A program made the position numbers and the translations under genes. From Erodium maritimum (taxonomy: Eukaryota > Streptophyta > Magnoliopsida > Geraniales > Geraniaceae), in assembly GCA_963921825.1 (NCBI GenBank), contig OY997590.1, forward strand, positions 38,643,039 to 38,707,038: DNA of 64,000 bases. The letters are read 5' to 3'. Positions 23,094 to 34,924 of this stretch are shown one piece after another; the first letter of the stretch is position 1; every line of letters begins with the position of its first letter. The notes under the pieces were generated by a model that had not been told where the DNA came from, searched no databases, and was given only the letters and a program-made list of their open reading frames with translations.

Positions 23094-26000
23094 ATGGCAA
23101 AGAGATCAGATTTTGCACAGAAGCTGTTGGATGACCTGAGCTTGAGGAAGGAACGGATGGCTGCTGCTCAAACTTCAAATCATCATTCTAATAACACGAC
23201 CGCAACTGCCATAGGTACGCAAACAACATTCTCTACAAAATTTAGACATATTTTTCCTTTACATCTAAGTCTCACTCTGTTTTTCCTGTCAAAGAACTCT
23301 ATGCATAAACAATTTCGATAATAATAATAATAAAAAAGTAGCTCTTATCAGCTTGTTTAGAAACTGTCATTCCAAAAGCATCTAGTTTTATAGGGTTAAG
23401 ATTAGCAATAATCTAATATTATAAGTGCAACAAGATACTGATGATTCTCTTATCTTTGAAATAATGAGTCGCTTATCTTTCTATACACTATTTTTACTAC
23501 AAAGAAAAACACATTGGACACTCATTTAGTATTAAATAAGTGTCTGTAGGAGAACATTGCTTTGGCAAGCAAAAGATCAATAAAATTCGAACCAATGCAT
23601 GAAACTATGTGTGTGTGTGTGTGTTTTGTCATACAGATGCATATACACAGTCGAAGCAAACATACAGAGGATCCAGGGGAACAATAATACGTGTAAGTTT
23701 TAATACCTTGATTTTCTGGCACAAGGATTAAGCTAGATTGAGTCTTGCTTGATTCAATTGTCTGCAGGCTGGGAATACATACAACAGGCCTTTTGGACTA
23801 GTTGCTATTGAAGAAGCTTCGAAACATATCGTTCCTAGCTCAGCACAAACACGAGATCTCTCCATGGTCGTTGCTTTTTCCCTTGAGAATGGGGGGAAAC
23901 TCGGTCCCTCTGGAAACAATTCAATGCTGAATTTCCTGCAACAATTTGGAAAAGGGTCAGTGGAGTCAATAAATAGGCACCAGACTTGCACTACTTTTTC
24001 TCATCTTCACATCAAAGAAATATCACAAAAGCTGAACCAAATACTAAAAGCTTGCTCCAATGGCCACAAGCTTGATAGATATTCAGTAGAAGCCGGGAAG
24101 GAATTACTGAGAGGGGCTATTGACTTGGAAGAATCCCTCCTCAGGTTTGTAAACAGGCAAGAAGCTTCACATAGCAAAACTAGAATCACATTGCTTGAGG
24201 ATGATGATGATGATGACACAGTCATAACTACTGAGCAGAAGCAACTGGACCTGCCCATCTTCTCCTCTGACAAACCCTCAAGAAACCATCATACAACCCA
24301 ACAAGTCGCAAGCAGTGGTATCATGCAGCGGCTAGCTTATCCCAAAGGTGCTCCCCACTCCAACAATGAAAAGCAAGCTCTAATTACCTCAAATTCAGTT
24401 TCTCGCTCAGACTTGAAAAGTCGTCGACACAAGGACCACTCTAGCTCGTCCAAACCAGAAAAGGGGAAAGCTCCAAGTGTAATTGCTAAATTGATGGGAC
24501 TAGATGAACTTCCAGAAAATGTAGATCCAAAGTACACCACTCAGATAAAAATTATCTCTACCAGGGTTCCTGAAAAGAAGAAGAGAGATGCTCAGAGTCC
24601 GGCACAACAACCTATAAAACAGAAGGTCATGCATGACCACAAGAGACCTGTTCTTGAGGATGTAGCAGCAGAAAAGCATACCATTAACAAAGTATTTAGT
24701 GATAGAAAGCAATTATTGATGCACTCAGAAGGCACAAAGCCATACCTGAGCTCAACAGAGGCCCATGTCAAGATGAAGCATCACAGAAACATGGCCTTAC
24801 TGAACGTGAATACAGCAAGGCAAAAAGATGTTACAGAACAAGACAGTGAACAGGATAAAACAAAGCAAATCAAACTAAAAGACATAAAAAGCAAAACCAA
24901 GGAACCAGTCATCAAGGACGAGCTTCAGCAAATAACGCTACACAAATCAAAGACACCAGAAGCTGCAGTTATGATGCGAGAAAAGAAAGAACACAAGGTA
25001 AGCAAGCTTCACTTACAAAATAAGCAAAAGCCACAAAGCCATTTTGGGATCCGACAGCTGCAAAAATTTGAGCCTCTAGTAAAAGGAAAGGACCAGCAGC
25101 ATGCAAACCAAAAGATTCAGGTTAGAAAGCAAAAAGGAAATGAAATGATGTCCAAAGTTTTAGCAAAGTCCAACCATGATGCAATAAATATGCAGAAGAA
25201 GCAGCAACATATGAACCTAGTCAAACCTATGCTGAAAGGTCCTAGAGAACCTATCTGTCCAATGCCACCAAAATGGTTTCAAGAGAGAGGGCATCATGAA
25301 GGTTTTGGAAGGAAAGGAAGCTCAATAAACTTACTTGTCAGCATGAAAGGTTCAATGAAGAGGAACTTGGATCAGAATTCCTCAGTGAAATGTTTAGAAT
25401 CTGAACCAGACAGTGCGCCACCATTTCTTCAAGAGAAAGTTCACATACCTGTCATACAAAAGGTTAAAAATGGGGAAATGCATAAGACAAATGGAATTCT
25501 GAACAGCATGATAGAGCCATTGATACAGCAGAGTTCAACTCCACAAGAAAGAAAGCATGAAAAAGTTGGTGGCTCAAGAGGAGCAGAACAAGTGAGAGGC
25601 AGCAAGACCGAAGAAGCAGAAACACGAATCTTTAAATCCAATAAATCAGAAACAAGCGTTGAACCAACAAACAAGGCGCAACAACTGCACAGAGACAATG
25701 AGAAGGCCTCTGCTTTGTATGGTCCTAGAGGAGATGAATGCCTAAGCATAAGAGAGCAACAAACTGTAGCTGCAAGTGACAGTGTAAGCCCATTTATACA
25801 AGGATTTGAAAAGCTATTACTTATTTAAATTATGAGAGCTAGACCAATACTGTACAATATCAGTTCAATAACTATAATATCTAGTAATAACCTCACATAA
25901 GTTTGGTCCTATGTCTTGCAGAGCCAAAGGAAAACCCCAATAGCTGTTACAGACCAGAAAGGCCAAGCACACATTTGGGGTGGAGAAAAAAAACAAGTTT

Positions 26001-26967
26001 GATGAAATAAACTCAATTACAGGTAACATAAATTACATCTTGCATAATTGAAACTAAGTTCCTACCTTGACAAAGTTGAAATCGCTTCTTTGCTTTTCCA
26101 CCCCACAACAGAGTAGAGAGATGGAGTGTTCAAGTGTAGTTTCACTATGCAAATGCCCCTTATTTCTCCTTTAGCTAAAAATAGTTGACCCACACAAAGC
26201 CATCTAATCATTTTTTTACTGCCATCCAAAGTTTACCAGGAGAAGAATGTAAATCTACACTTGAACTGAGCCTAAATCAAAGATGAATAGAAAAATTCAA
26301 ACATTGCTCATCGTCAGTTACTCTTATAGTAATAAAAATATCAGCATAAAATATAAACATAATAATGAAGAGCAATTGAAAGAAAGAAAACATTGTTTAT
26401 GTTGCAGGAACTCGAGGAGGCAAGGACATTTCACACCCCTTTGAACTGAAGCCAAAGGATATGGCAATTCAAGAACCACTGACGGAAAGAGAGAAACACC
26501 TCAAGCATATACTGATGAAAAGTCAACTTTTCCTGGATACAGCACAAAGACTTCTCAAACTCAACCTTGCTTTTGTGATTCTTAATGCCGGGGGTCATGA
26601 CTGCCTCGATGAAGACGATAAGCTTCTACTAGACTGTGGGTATGAAATCATGCAAAGGAAGGGAAGAAGGCAATCCAAAATGATAATATCCTTGGACGAC
26701 TTGGTGAAGCAATTGGATAAAGACTTTGAGGTGTTAAAATTATATGGAAAGAATGGGAAAAAAGACTGTAAGCCTGAAGAATACCTGCCTGAAATGATCG
26801 GGAGTGATGTTCATGACAGATATCCAGACACCAACTGTATGTGGGATGCTTCTTGGGATGCAAAAAAACTAGCATTCCTTGAGAAAGATGATGTTATAAA
26901 GGAAGTGGAAAGACATGTGCTGAATGGACTAGTAAGTGAGATTTCCTTGGACCTACTACACATATAG
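23094..26967 (+). CDS. TRM-family (TON1-recruiting motif / LONGIFOLIA-like) protein, five exons
   Basis: My model is exons 23094-23214, 23637-23692, 23768-25783, 25922-25979 and 26408-26967, which stay in phase and give 936 codons. The N-terminus MAKRSDFAQKLLDDLSLRKE precedes a Ser/Lys/Gln-rich, probably disordered body with an Asp run near residue 204 and the motif VIAKLMGLD at about residues 297-305, diagnostic of the LONGIFOLIA/TRM group. The last exon (about residues 751-936) fits the C-terminal DUF4378 domain. Known members bind microtubules and the TON1-TRM-PP2A complex that orients cortical arrays and cell growth; that role is inferred here from family membership. The exon 4 donor (GTGGAG) is weak and chosen because it preserves phase; the other donors and acceptors are good. 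The subfamily is uncertain. Confidence 0.82.
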
Positions 26968-27069
26968 TTGGGAAGATTAGCCTAAGAACACTACAACTTG
27001 TAACATAGCATATTTGTGAGTTATTAATTTTTAGGAATTTTCAATCACCTCAATGCTCGTTTCCTAGAA

Positions 27070-27507
27070 CGGAAAACCATGGTTCCTAACCAACTTTGAG
27101 CTTTGTTTTCGCGATCCTAACCTGAGTTTACTTTTCGTTGCATTTCTCAACTATGACCTTTACATTTTTTGCACAGACTATCGTGTGTCGTTAAAATTAA
27201 CATGGACGTTAGTTTTGAATTGGAAAAGACAGAAATGCCCTCAACAAAAGTCAATAACCTGAAGTTGGGCTTGACCTTTTTTTTACACTTCCCAACTATG
27301 ACCTTTCCATTTTTTTGCACTGAATAACATTTTTTGCTGAGAGCATTTTGGACTTTCCCATCCAAAACTAACGTCCCTGTTAATTTTGACGACAAACGAT
27401 CGTCCGTGCAAAAAATGTAAATGTCATAGTTGAGAAATGCAATGAAAGGTAAACCCTTAGGATCACGAAAACAAAACTCAAAATAGGTTAACAACCATGG
27501 TTCCCCT
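27070..27507. mobile_element. Mutator-like MITE, 438 bp
   Basis: Inverted ends: left CGGAAAACCATGGTTCCTAA and right the inverse of AGGGGAACCATGGTT, with further inverted matches inside (TTTGCACAGACTATCG against CGATCGTCCGTGCAAA). The flanks TTCCTAGAA (27061-27069) and TTTCTAGAA (27508-27516) form a 9-bp duplication with one mismatch. It is non-coding and lies about 100 bp after the TRM stop codon, so it may fall in or near the 3' UTR. Confidence 0.75.
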
Positions 27508-27516
27508 TTTCTAGAA

Positions 27517-28536
27517 TTCAACCATTACAGAGAAGAGTATTTGTTTTTCCCTAAGAACAAAAGCATCTTTAGGATGAAGACCCAAAACTGACTCTTGTGA
27601 TGATATGAAACCTAAATGGGTCAATCCCAAATTTCCAATTTCAGTGAAATCCCAATTTCTCAATCTCACTTCCGTAATATATCAGTGGCTGATTCTAACA
27701 AGTTCTCTTTGAGCTATAAACTATGAAACAGTAGCGTACATGTCATAAACAGATTAAGAACAAATAATCTGAGCTAATTCGACATACCAAGAAATTATAG
27801 TCTGATCTGGGGATTTTTTTCTGATCAACGAATCAATCATCACCCAAGGCGTGTAAACGATTGCATGGCAGAGCTGAGTTCTGTACCGTCCAGTACTCAG
27901 AAATGGCGGGAGGTGGCTCGATTTGGTGAGGACTGATTCTGAAGTACCATCCAACAACACAACAATCTTTTGGGCCAAGAACTACTGGCTCGCTCATCCA
28001 TAGGCCTCAAATGAGCGTGGGCTCATTTTGCAGTCCGAGCTTGTTATAACTTATAAGGGAGGATAAAACTTGGCTAGCACAATTTTTTTATATAGGAAAA
28101 TATCATTTACATGTTCATTTTGATTTTTCATTATTAATAATATCATTTAAGATGTCTGGATGAAGAATTGAAATCGAAAATTAGAAATTAGGGATTTGTA
28201 CTCACTGAGTTTGATGGTCTTCGATAAAACAGAATGACAACCTTTACAATGAACCGAACCTGAAAATTGTAGGGTAGCTCCAATATACAGAAGAAGAGCG
28301 AACGCAGAAGCTTGAAATGATAGTAAGGTGAAGGGTGAACAAGCATAGTACGGTATTGAGGAAGCAACGAAGACGAAACAATATAACAGATGAATAAACA
28401 AATATCATTAACTAAATGCTACCAACCAAATAATAAATGAAACTTAATAAATAAAATATTTTAGTAAATATAACTTTGAAGGGTAAAGTTGAAAATATAA
28501 CTTTAAGGTCCATTTACTTAAAACTCAAACCGTATA
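27517..28536 (-). other. Spacer with a possible minus-strand gene fragment
   Basis: No confident gene. On the minus strand a frame from 28401 encodes a hydrophobic N-terminus (MFIHLLYCFVFVASS) and runs into a good splice-donor-like CAGTGAGT near 28200. A second minus-strand frame lies at 27978-27754. The two might be exons of a small or decayed gene, but I recognise no domain. Confidence 0.2.
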
Positions 28537-29387
28537 CACTACTGCAGAAATCCACTTGGGTGACGAATAAAATGGATCCGTGACCTAAGTTTTGGCACTC
28601 TAGCCACGGATACAGCAATCCGTCACCCAAGTGGAACAACTTAGGTCACGGATCATGTATCCGTCAGCCAAGTGACAAGCCTGGCCGACGGATACAATAT
28701 CCGTAGATAAGGTAATACTATCCGTCACCCAAGTGAGAAAACTTTAGCCACACATGTTGGATCCGTCAGCCAAGTGAGAAAATTTTAGCCACGCATGCTG
28801 GATCCGTCAGCCAAGTGAGAAAACTTTAGCCACACATGCTGTATCCGTCAGCCAAGTAAAATTAATCGATTTTTTTATTTCTTTAGCGACGGATGTAGTG
28901 TATATGTGGGTAGGGTTCTCAAAACTTGGCTGACGGATGTACATACGTCAGCCAAGTGCTACCTATACGTGGGTAAAGTGGGTTGACTATTTTACAAAAA
29001 AAAATTGACCACAATATTCAAGACGAATTAACCGTTCGATGATAGTTTTTTTTACATACGTATACTAGTTTGGATAGTACATACGAGATGAGCGGTCTTG
29101 ATTATATAATATGCAAGAGACCGACACATATTGATTGAAATCGTCAATTCCACTATGTACATGAACATATTTAGCCTTAGTGTAGTATAACGTATGACGT
29201 TGTCTCGTTCATTTTTTGTATGTGGTATGTATGAGTACTATACGATCTTATGTTGTATATGAGTCATGCTAAGTACTTATATCGTTCAATTATCAATACT
29301 ACGATAGTCGGGAAAGATGACGGGTTTTGGGGTTTTGGTCAATGTAAGTCAACTTCTGCTGGTCGACGGATGCATATATCCATCGTT

Positions 29388-29388
<1 letters not shown>

Positions 29389-29446
<58 letters not shown>
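29389..29446. repeat. (TA)n microsatellite
   Basis: An uninterrupted run of AT/TA dinucleotides of close to 55 bp inside the CACTA element. A second, shorter run lies near 31150-31179. Lengths in such runs are prone to sequencing and assembly error. Confidence 0.9.
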
Positions 29447-29448
<2 letters not shown>

Positions 29449-29518
29449 TTTTATCTTTGAACTTGGGCATCGAATTGAAACCCCACATTGAGCGACCGAT
29501 GTCTTAGTATTATATAAC

Positions 29519-30997
29519 GGGTAAATTACAAATACCTACCCCTAACTTGTCACGTTTATCTGATACCTACCCCTAACTTTTTTTAATTGATACCTATCCC
29601 GATGTGCAGTTATATGACAAATAGCCCATTTTTCTGTTAACTTTTTTCTAAAATGACGATAAGGTACCCTAATTAAAAAAATCACTAAGGGCGTTTTCGT
29701 CATTTTAAAAAAAGGGTTATTTACGATAAGGTACCCTAATGTTTCGTCCACGAACGATAAGGTACCCTTATGCATTTTTTGTACGATAAGGTACCCAAAT
29801 GATTCGTCCACGAACGATTTGGGTTAATGCTGTTAAAAAACTAACAGAATTATGTAGAATGACTATTTTGCCCTTTGACATTTCAGTTGACTTTTGACTT
29901 AAGAGTGAAAAGACCATTATACCCGCAATTATTATTTTTCTTTAATTTATATTTTCTAGTTATTTTTAATTTTCACAATAAAATAAATAAATTATATATT
30001 TTTTTAAAGTTATATTTTTAAAAAACTGAATTTGGTTTTTATTTTCAAAAATCAGTTTTTATTTTTTTTAAATCAGATTTTTATATTTAAAAATCAGTTT
30101 TTATTTTTTTAATAATTAGTTTTTTTTTGTATATTAAAAAAATCAGATTTTATATTTAAATATCAGTTTTTATTTCAAAATCAGTTTTTATTTTCAAAAA
30201 TCAATTTTTATTTTAATATATCAGTTTTTATTTTTTTATTTAATATTTAATATTTTAATATTTTATTTTATTATTTTATTTTATTTTATTATTTTAATAT
30301 TTTATTATTTTATTTTATTATTTTGTTTCATTATTTTATTATTTTAATATTAATTTTAATTATTTTATTATTTTATTATTTTTATTAATTTATTAATTTA
30401 TTTTATTATTTTATTTAAATATTTTATTATTTTAATATTTTGTTTTTTATTGAATATTTTATTTTTTATTTAATATTTAATTTATTTAATATTTTGTATT
30501 TTATAATATTTTTAAAATTTTAAACTTTTTTATTATTATTTAAAAAAAAATTAATTTTTAAAAAATTAAATTTATTTATTTGTTATTATATTTTTATTGT
30601 ATTATATAATTAAGGGTATAATGGTAATTTTGTCTATCAATTTTATAAGCTTAAAATAAGAAAGGGTAAAATCGTCATTTCACACCCCACTTAACTGCAC
30701 ATGTCTGATTTGGAGGAATATTCCGTTAGTTTTCTAACGGAATATGCCAATTTTAACCAAATCGTTCGTGGACGAATCATTTGGGTACCTTATCGGACAA
30801 AAAATTCATAAGGGTACCTTATCGTTCGTGGACGAAACATTAGGGTACCTTATCGTAAATAACCCTAAAAAAAAGTTAACAGAAAAAGGGTCTATTTGTC
30901 ATATAACTAAACATCGGGGTAGGTATCAGTTAAAAAAAGTTAGGGATATGTATCAAATAAACGTGATAAGTTAAGGGTAGGTATTTGTAATTTATCC
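29519..30997. mobile_element. Mutator-like MITE with a very AT-rich core, 1479 bp
   Basis: Inverted ends GGGTAAATTACAAATACCTA and the inverse of its near-copy GGATAAATTACAAATACCTA. Arms of about 350 bp contain a repeated GATAAGGTACCCTAATG motif and the block TTCGTCCACGAACGAT in mirror order. The flanks TTATATAAC (29510-29518) and TTATATAAA (30998-31006) form a 9-bp duplication with one mismatch. The core (about 29930-30600) is almost purely A and T, in TTTTATTATTTTA-like strings. It is non-coding. Confidence 0.82.
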
Positions 30998-31144
30998 TTA
31001 TATAAATATAAACAATGTAACGCACATGATAAAATTAACTTGATATAATTAATTAGTTGACAATAGGTAGTAGGTACGTTGATAACAGAAGTTATTTAAT
31101 TTAATTTAATTATATAAAGCTATTTAATTTAAGGAAAACTTAAA

Positions 31145-31181
<37 letters not shown>

Positions 31182-31202
31182 AAACATTCATATATCACAA
31201 AA

Positions 31203-31395
31203 GCTCCTTAGTTGAGTTGGTAAAAGGCACAGCTTGTGTGCACTGAGGTCAGAGGTTCGAACCTCATGGCCCACAGCCTTTGTGCGCGCGTGTCGGGCAG
31301 TGATGTGGCGGGTCTGGACGCGCACGTGGCGGGTTGGGTCGGGCGGGTCGAGCGTGTGGCGCGGGTCGGGCGTTTCTGGTTAGACAACTTTTTTT
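31203..31395 (+). mobile_element. tRNA-derived SINE-like unit
   Basis: TTAGTTGAGTTGG (about 31210) fits an RNA polymerase III A box and GGTTCGAACCTC (about 31253) fits a B box, about 35 bp apart, as in tRNA-derived SINEs. A GC-rich body (GGCGGGTTGGGTCGGGCGGG) and a run of eight T (about 31388) follow. The tRNA-like part lacks a foldable acceptor stem, so it is not a tRNA gene. I could not define a target duplication. Confidence 0.5.
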
Positions 31396-32842
31396 TAATT
31401 AATCTACTATTACACTTGGCTGACGGATTGGATCCGTGCCTAGAGTGAAAACCTTGGGTGACGGATACACTTGGCTGACGGATTGGATCTGTGGCTAAAG
31501 TGAAAACCTTGGCTGACGGATTGGATCAGTGACTAAAGTTTTTACCCTACCGACGGATCTTGGCCGACGGATGCATCCGTCACCTAAGAACTTGGCTGAC
31601 GGATACGTCCTCTTAGGTGACGGATCCAATCCGTCAGCCAAGTACTTATCTGCAGTAGTGATAGACCATGTATTTAACGAACTGGGAGAATAAGACCAAA
31701 TCGCAAATTGTCCCCATGAGCTTTATTGATGCATTTCGTTGTATTTTGATTGTCCGTCTATAAAAAAAAATTATCTAAAAAGTTAATCTTTAGTGTGTGA
31801 CTGAAAAATGCAAAAAAAAGTTGTAATATTTATACTTGTCATTATTGTTTTTTGAAAATAAGAGGATCGAATTTTATTACTATGAAAAAGAGTTATTACA
31901 TGTTTGATCCGTTAGACGGGCCGAACAATTACTCAGTAATAATAGAACGTCTACGACAGTCTTGAAAAAAATGTAAATAAAAAGTACTGAAGAACACTGC
32001 TCAAGGTATGACCGAATCGCCGCTTAGTCCCCTGAAGAGGACCAATATCGTCCGGGTGAAAACCGAACACGTGTTCATCAGTAGTGAAGGAAGGACTGGC
32101 TTGTATCAGTGGTCCCTTCCAGCAATCGTCCCCGAATCCCTTGGTTGGACTCATTTCCCTTGCGAGGCTGCTTCCCAGCCCTCGCCTAGTCTTCATAGGG
32201 TTCCCAGCGGAATCCCTCTTTGTTCCAGGCACCTTCATTGAGTGTGCCTCTACCCCACTAAAGAGGGTCGAACTTCAACACAATTTTTACAACCCGAAAG
32301 ATCACCCCTACATACACGCCTGTTAGGTGCTGTGTTGTGGGTTACAATAGGTCCCCTGCCTCGAGGTGGGGTAGGCTTAGGTGCGTTGTTCTAGGTCAGA
32401 GGGCCAAAGTCCGGCGGCGGACGGATAAGCTTCGTCCAATCAGTTGCATAGAGCTTGCTCTGCATCTCCTTCTCATACTCCAGCAGAGACTTGTCAAACC
32501 TGTGAGTCCCTGGCATCTCTATTCACACGCCAATAGAGTATAAGCAATCATCCCATAATTCCCACAAAAAGTAGGTAACTTTGTGTAGGTGAGAGCGCAG
32601 GTGATCGGGTCCTAGAGTTCCGGGAATCAGAGCAACATATTACGACAAAGAGGGCGGTCCAAAGAGTGCCAATAGCGCACTTTGACTGCCCCACCCTAGT
32701 ATTGAACGTAGTCATCTCACGAGACCTCCACCGTGGTCTACCAGAGCAGCTCCGATCTTCTCCCTAGTTGTCTTGGTTCGAACACGCAGCGGGAGGCCAT
32801 GAGTGTGAACCCACAATTGGTGCCGGTCCAAGGACAAAAAAG

Positions 32843-34525
32843 TGTTGGGTCTCGGGGCAGGGTTGGAGATGAACCAACTCGCAGCGGAAAATCAATGAAA
32901 ACCAAGAGACGATTAAAACCATGAAACAACTAACAAAGAATGGATTCACAAGAGAAAAATTCAGCACTATTTCTTACCAAAACAAGAACACCGGTTAACG
33001 AATAATTGGCTTGAGTCTCCAAGACGCCTACGTATCCACATGGGAATCAAAGCCACACAGTTCTTCTCTTTGAGGACTCAAGAACACAAAAATGGAGGTG
33101 GGAGCTTGCCAAACCCGAAATTGTAGGGAGAGAGGGAGAGAAATTGTGCTATTCTTGTCTTGTGTTTGTTATGTTGAAAAAAGATTACTTAAACATAACA
33201 AACTTCATACTTGTCCAACTAAAGGCATGAGACAAGTATGGTGTCAAGTAAGGCATAAATAGGACAAAGTATGGCTAGACAAGATGTGGTTAGGTGGTGA
33301 ATCACCAACACCTTAATCCTTGTCTTGTTTACTTAGTACTAATTAATCAAGACTTGATTAATTAGTTCCATGGGCCTTGGTTGCATGGGCCTCTTATGGG
33401 CCTCTTGGAACATGGCCGCGGCCATTCCCAACGAGGTCCCGTGATGCGCTCATCGCCTCCAAGCCTTCCATACCGGAAATGTCCAACATTATCCGACGTG
33501 ATCAATCCCAAGACTCCAAGCCTTGTCTCGATCCGTAAAGTCCTATTCACTTACGGGCACATGACCCAAAACCCAGTTTTGGTCATGTCCCGAGACAACT
33601 CCCTTTTGGCCATTCTCCATAAATGTGTCAATAAGTTTCATCCTCCGGTGTGACCCTTAGGTTTATGCATGTCAATAGATCAACGTAAAATCTCATTTTA
33701 CTTGATCCTATTTAAGTGGCAACTAACGAGACTTTAGTATTTCCTAACACTGCATAACGAATCGACCCTATCGATTCTAACCTTTCCGTCGTCCCTGTCA
33801 TTATCCTTTTATCTCCGATATCCTGATTGAGATAAGGTATAGAGCCGTCATCCTTATTATTCTCAATCATTGTTCCTTGATATGTGAGATGACTGAATAT
33901 ATAATACCAAGTATCATGTGCATGGCCATGCTATTCTTTCAGTCACTCTCGATCAAGCGGCCGAGAACCGATATCTTTCCCATAGCGTAGTATGAGGGAT
34001 AAATCCCTTAGCCGTCTTTCGTGTCACTCATGTAGTCCATCCCCAAGCCAATCTTGGCCGTTATGGAAGCCCTGTTACGGATAACGTTAGGCTCAGGTCA
34101 AACTCAGTTGTTTACTGCATAGCGATCACAAAGACTCCTTGGTCTAAGGATACATGACAAGCTACGACAATGAATATGCTCATGACTTGATCTATGGCAC
34201 ATATTCATATCGGGTCGTCCAATATCATGTCCCACATGATATCTATGATCAGACTCCGGAATCTCTTTCCAATGACTAACAGAACGTAAGCCATAAAGAG
34301 TCATATTTCATACTAGTCGCTTCTAGTGAAGCTTTGTTGACTAGGGACCCATCGAGTGTGATCTATCTCGATCTATGGTTCTATTCACATGGTGGACATA
34401 GATCAGAGCACACATCGATATATTACTCCAACACATAAGTAATATAAAGCCGCTTTAACTTTATTTCTAACGATGATATATACATTTGGACATTTAGGAT
34501 TGAACTACGGGCACTAAGACTAACA
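32843..34525 (-). mobile_element. Solo LTR, probably copia, 1683 bp
   Basis: On the + strand it starts TGTTGGGTCTCGGGGCAGGG and ends CACTAAGACTAACA (TG...CA on either strand). It is flanked by the perfect 5-bp duplication AAAAG (32838-32842 and 34526-34530). Both flanks belong to one DUF4283 coding region, confirming the insertion. On the minus strand the ending CCGCTGCGAGTTGG...ACCCAACA resembles long plant copia (SIRE-type) LTRs. It has no internal region, so it is a product of LTR-LTR recombination. Confidence 0.78.
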
Positions 34526-34905
34526 AAAAGTTCTAACAGACGGGTCAATGTCTCTAAGGAGCAGGGGGTGACCATTAAAGCACTATGGTTCGTTTCCACG
34601 AAACCCATACCGAGCGTCCTCATTGGCGAAGTAGATACCAAAGACACCGGGCTCGATGTCCTTGATCATCAGCCCCACCGCCGAGTTACCTCATGCATTA
34701 GTGATGATTCGTAATAGGGTCTCCTGTTGGGGGGCGCGACACTAGAAGGCGTCCAAGTATACCAAATTGTTGACGAGCCAAAGCCCTCGGGTCGACAGCC
34801 GCATTAATGATGATCACCTCCAGATCCTCCTCATAACCCAAAGAGCAACCCAAATGACTCTCTTGAAGGGACTGGATAGGAGATTCGGGTCGCATTGGTC
34901 CCAAA

Positions 34906-34924
34906 GGGGGGGGGGGGGGGGGGG
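34906..34924 (+). repeat. Homopolymer of 19 G
   Basis: A run of G inside the LINE ORF1 remnant, encoding a Pro run on the minus strand. Its length is uncertain, because such runs slip during replication and sequencing. Confidence 0.9.

Larger units (their letters stand above)
28537..31660. mobile_element. Non-autonomous CACTA transposon with dense subterminal repeats
   Basis: It starts CACTACTGCAGA and ends TCTGCAGTAGTG, perfect 12-bp inverted ends of CACTA type, with a 3-bp duplication ATA on each side (28534-28536, 31661-31663). Within about 400 bp of the left end and 250 bp of the right end, the motif ACTTGGCTGACGGAT and its variants recur many times in both orientations, the arrangement known for CACTA transposase binding. 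No transposase is present. It carries a nested MITE (29519-30997), a TA microsatellite and a SINE-like unit, so it is older than these. Confidence 0.88.

Noticed and set aside
25829-26407. TRM gene ending at 25828, with the 26461 frame as a separate gene
   Set aside because: A short in-phase exon (25922-25979) and a good acceptor at 26407 join the two parts, and the second part is the C-terminal domain typical of the family.
31203-31275. Functional tRNA gene
   Set aside because: A and B boxes are present, but there is no matching acceptor stem or clear anticodon arm; it fits a tRNA-derived SINE better.
32843-33750. A 0.9-kb LTR starting TGTTAGGAAATACT on the minus strand plus attached internal DNA
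   Set aside because: The perfect AAAAG duplication and TG...CA ends enclose 32843-34525, so the whole 1683 bp is better read as one solo LTR.
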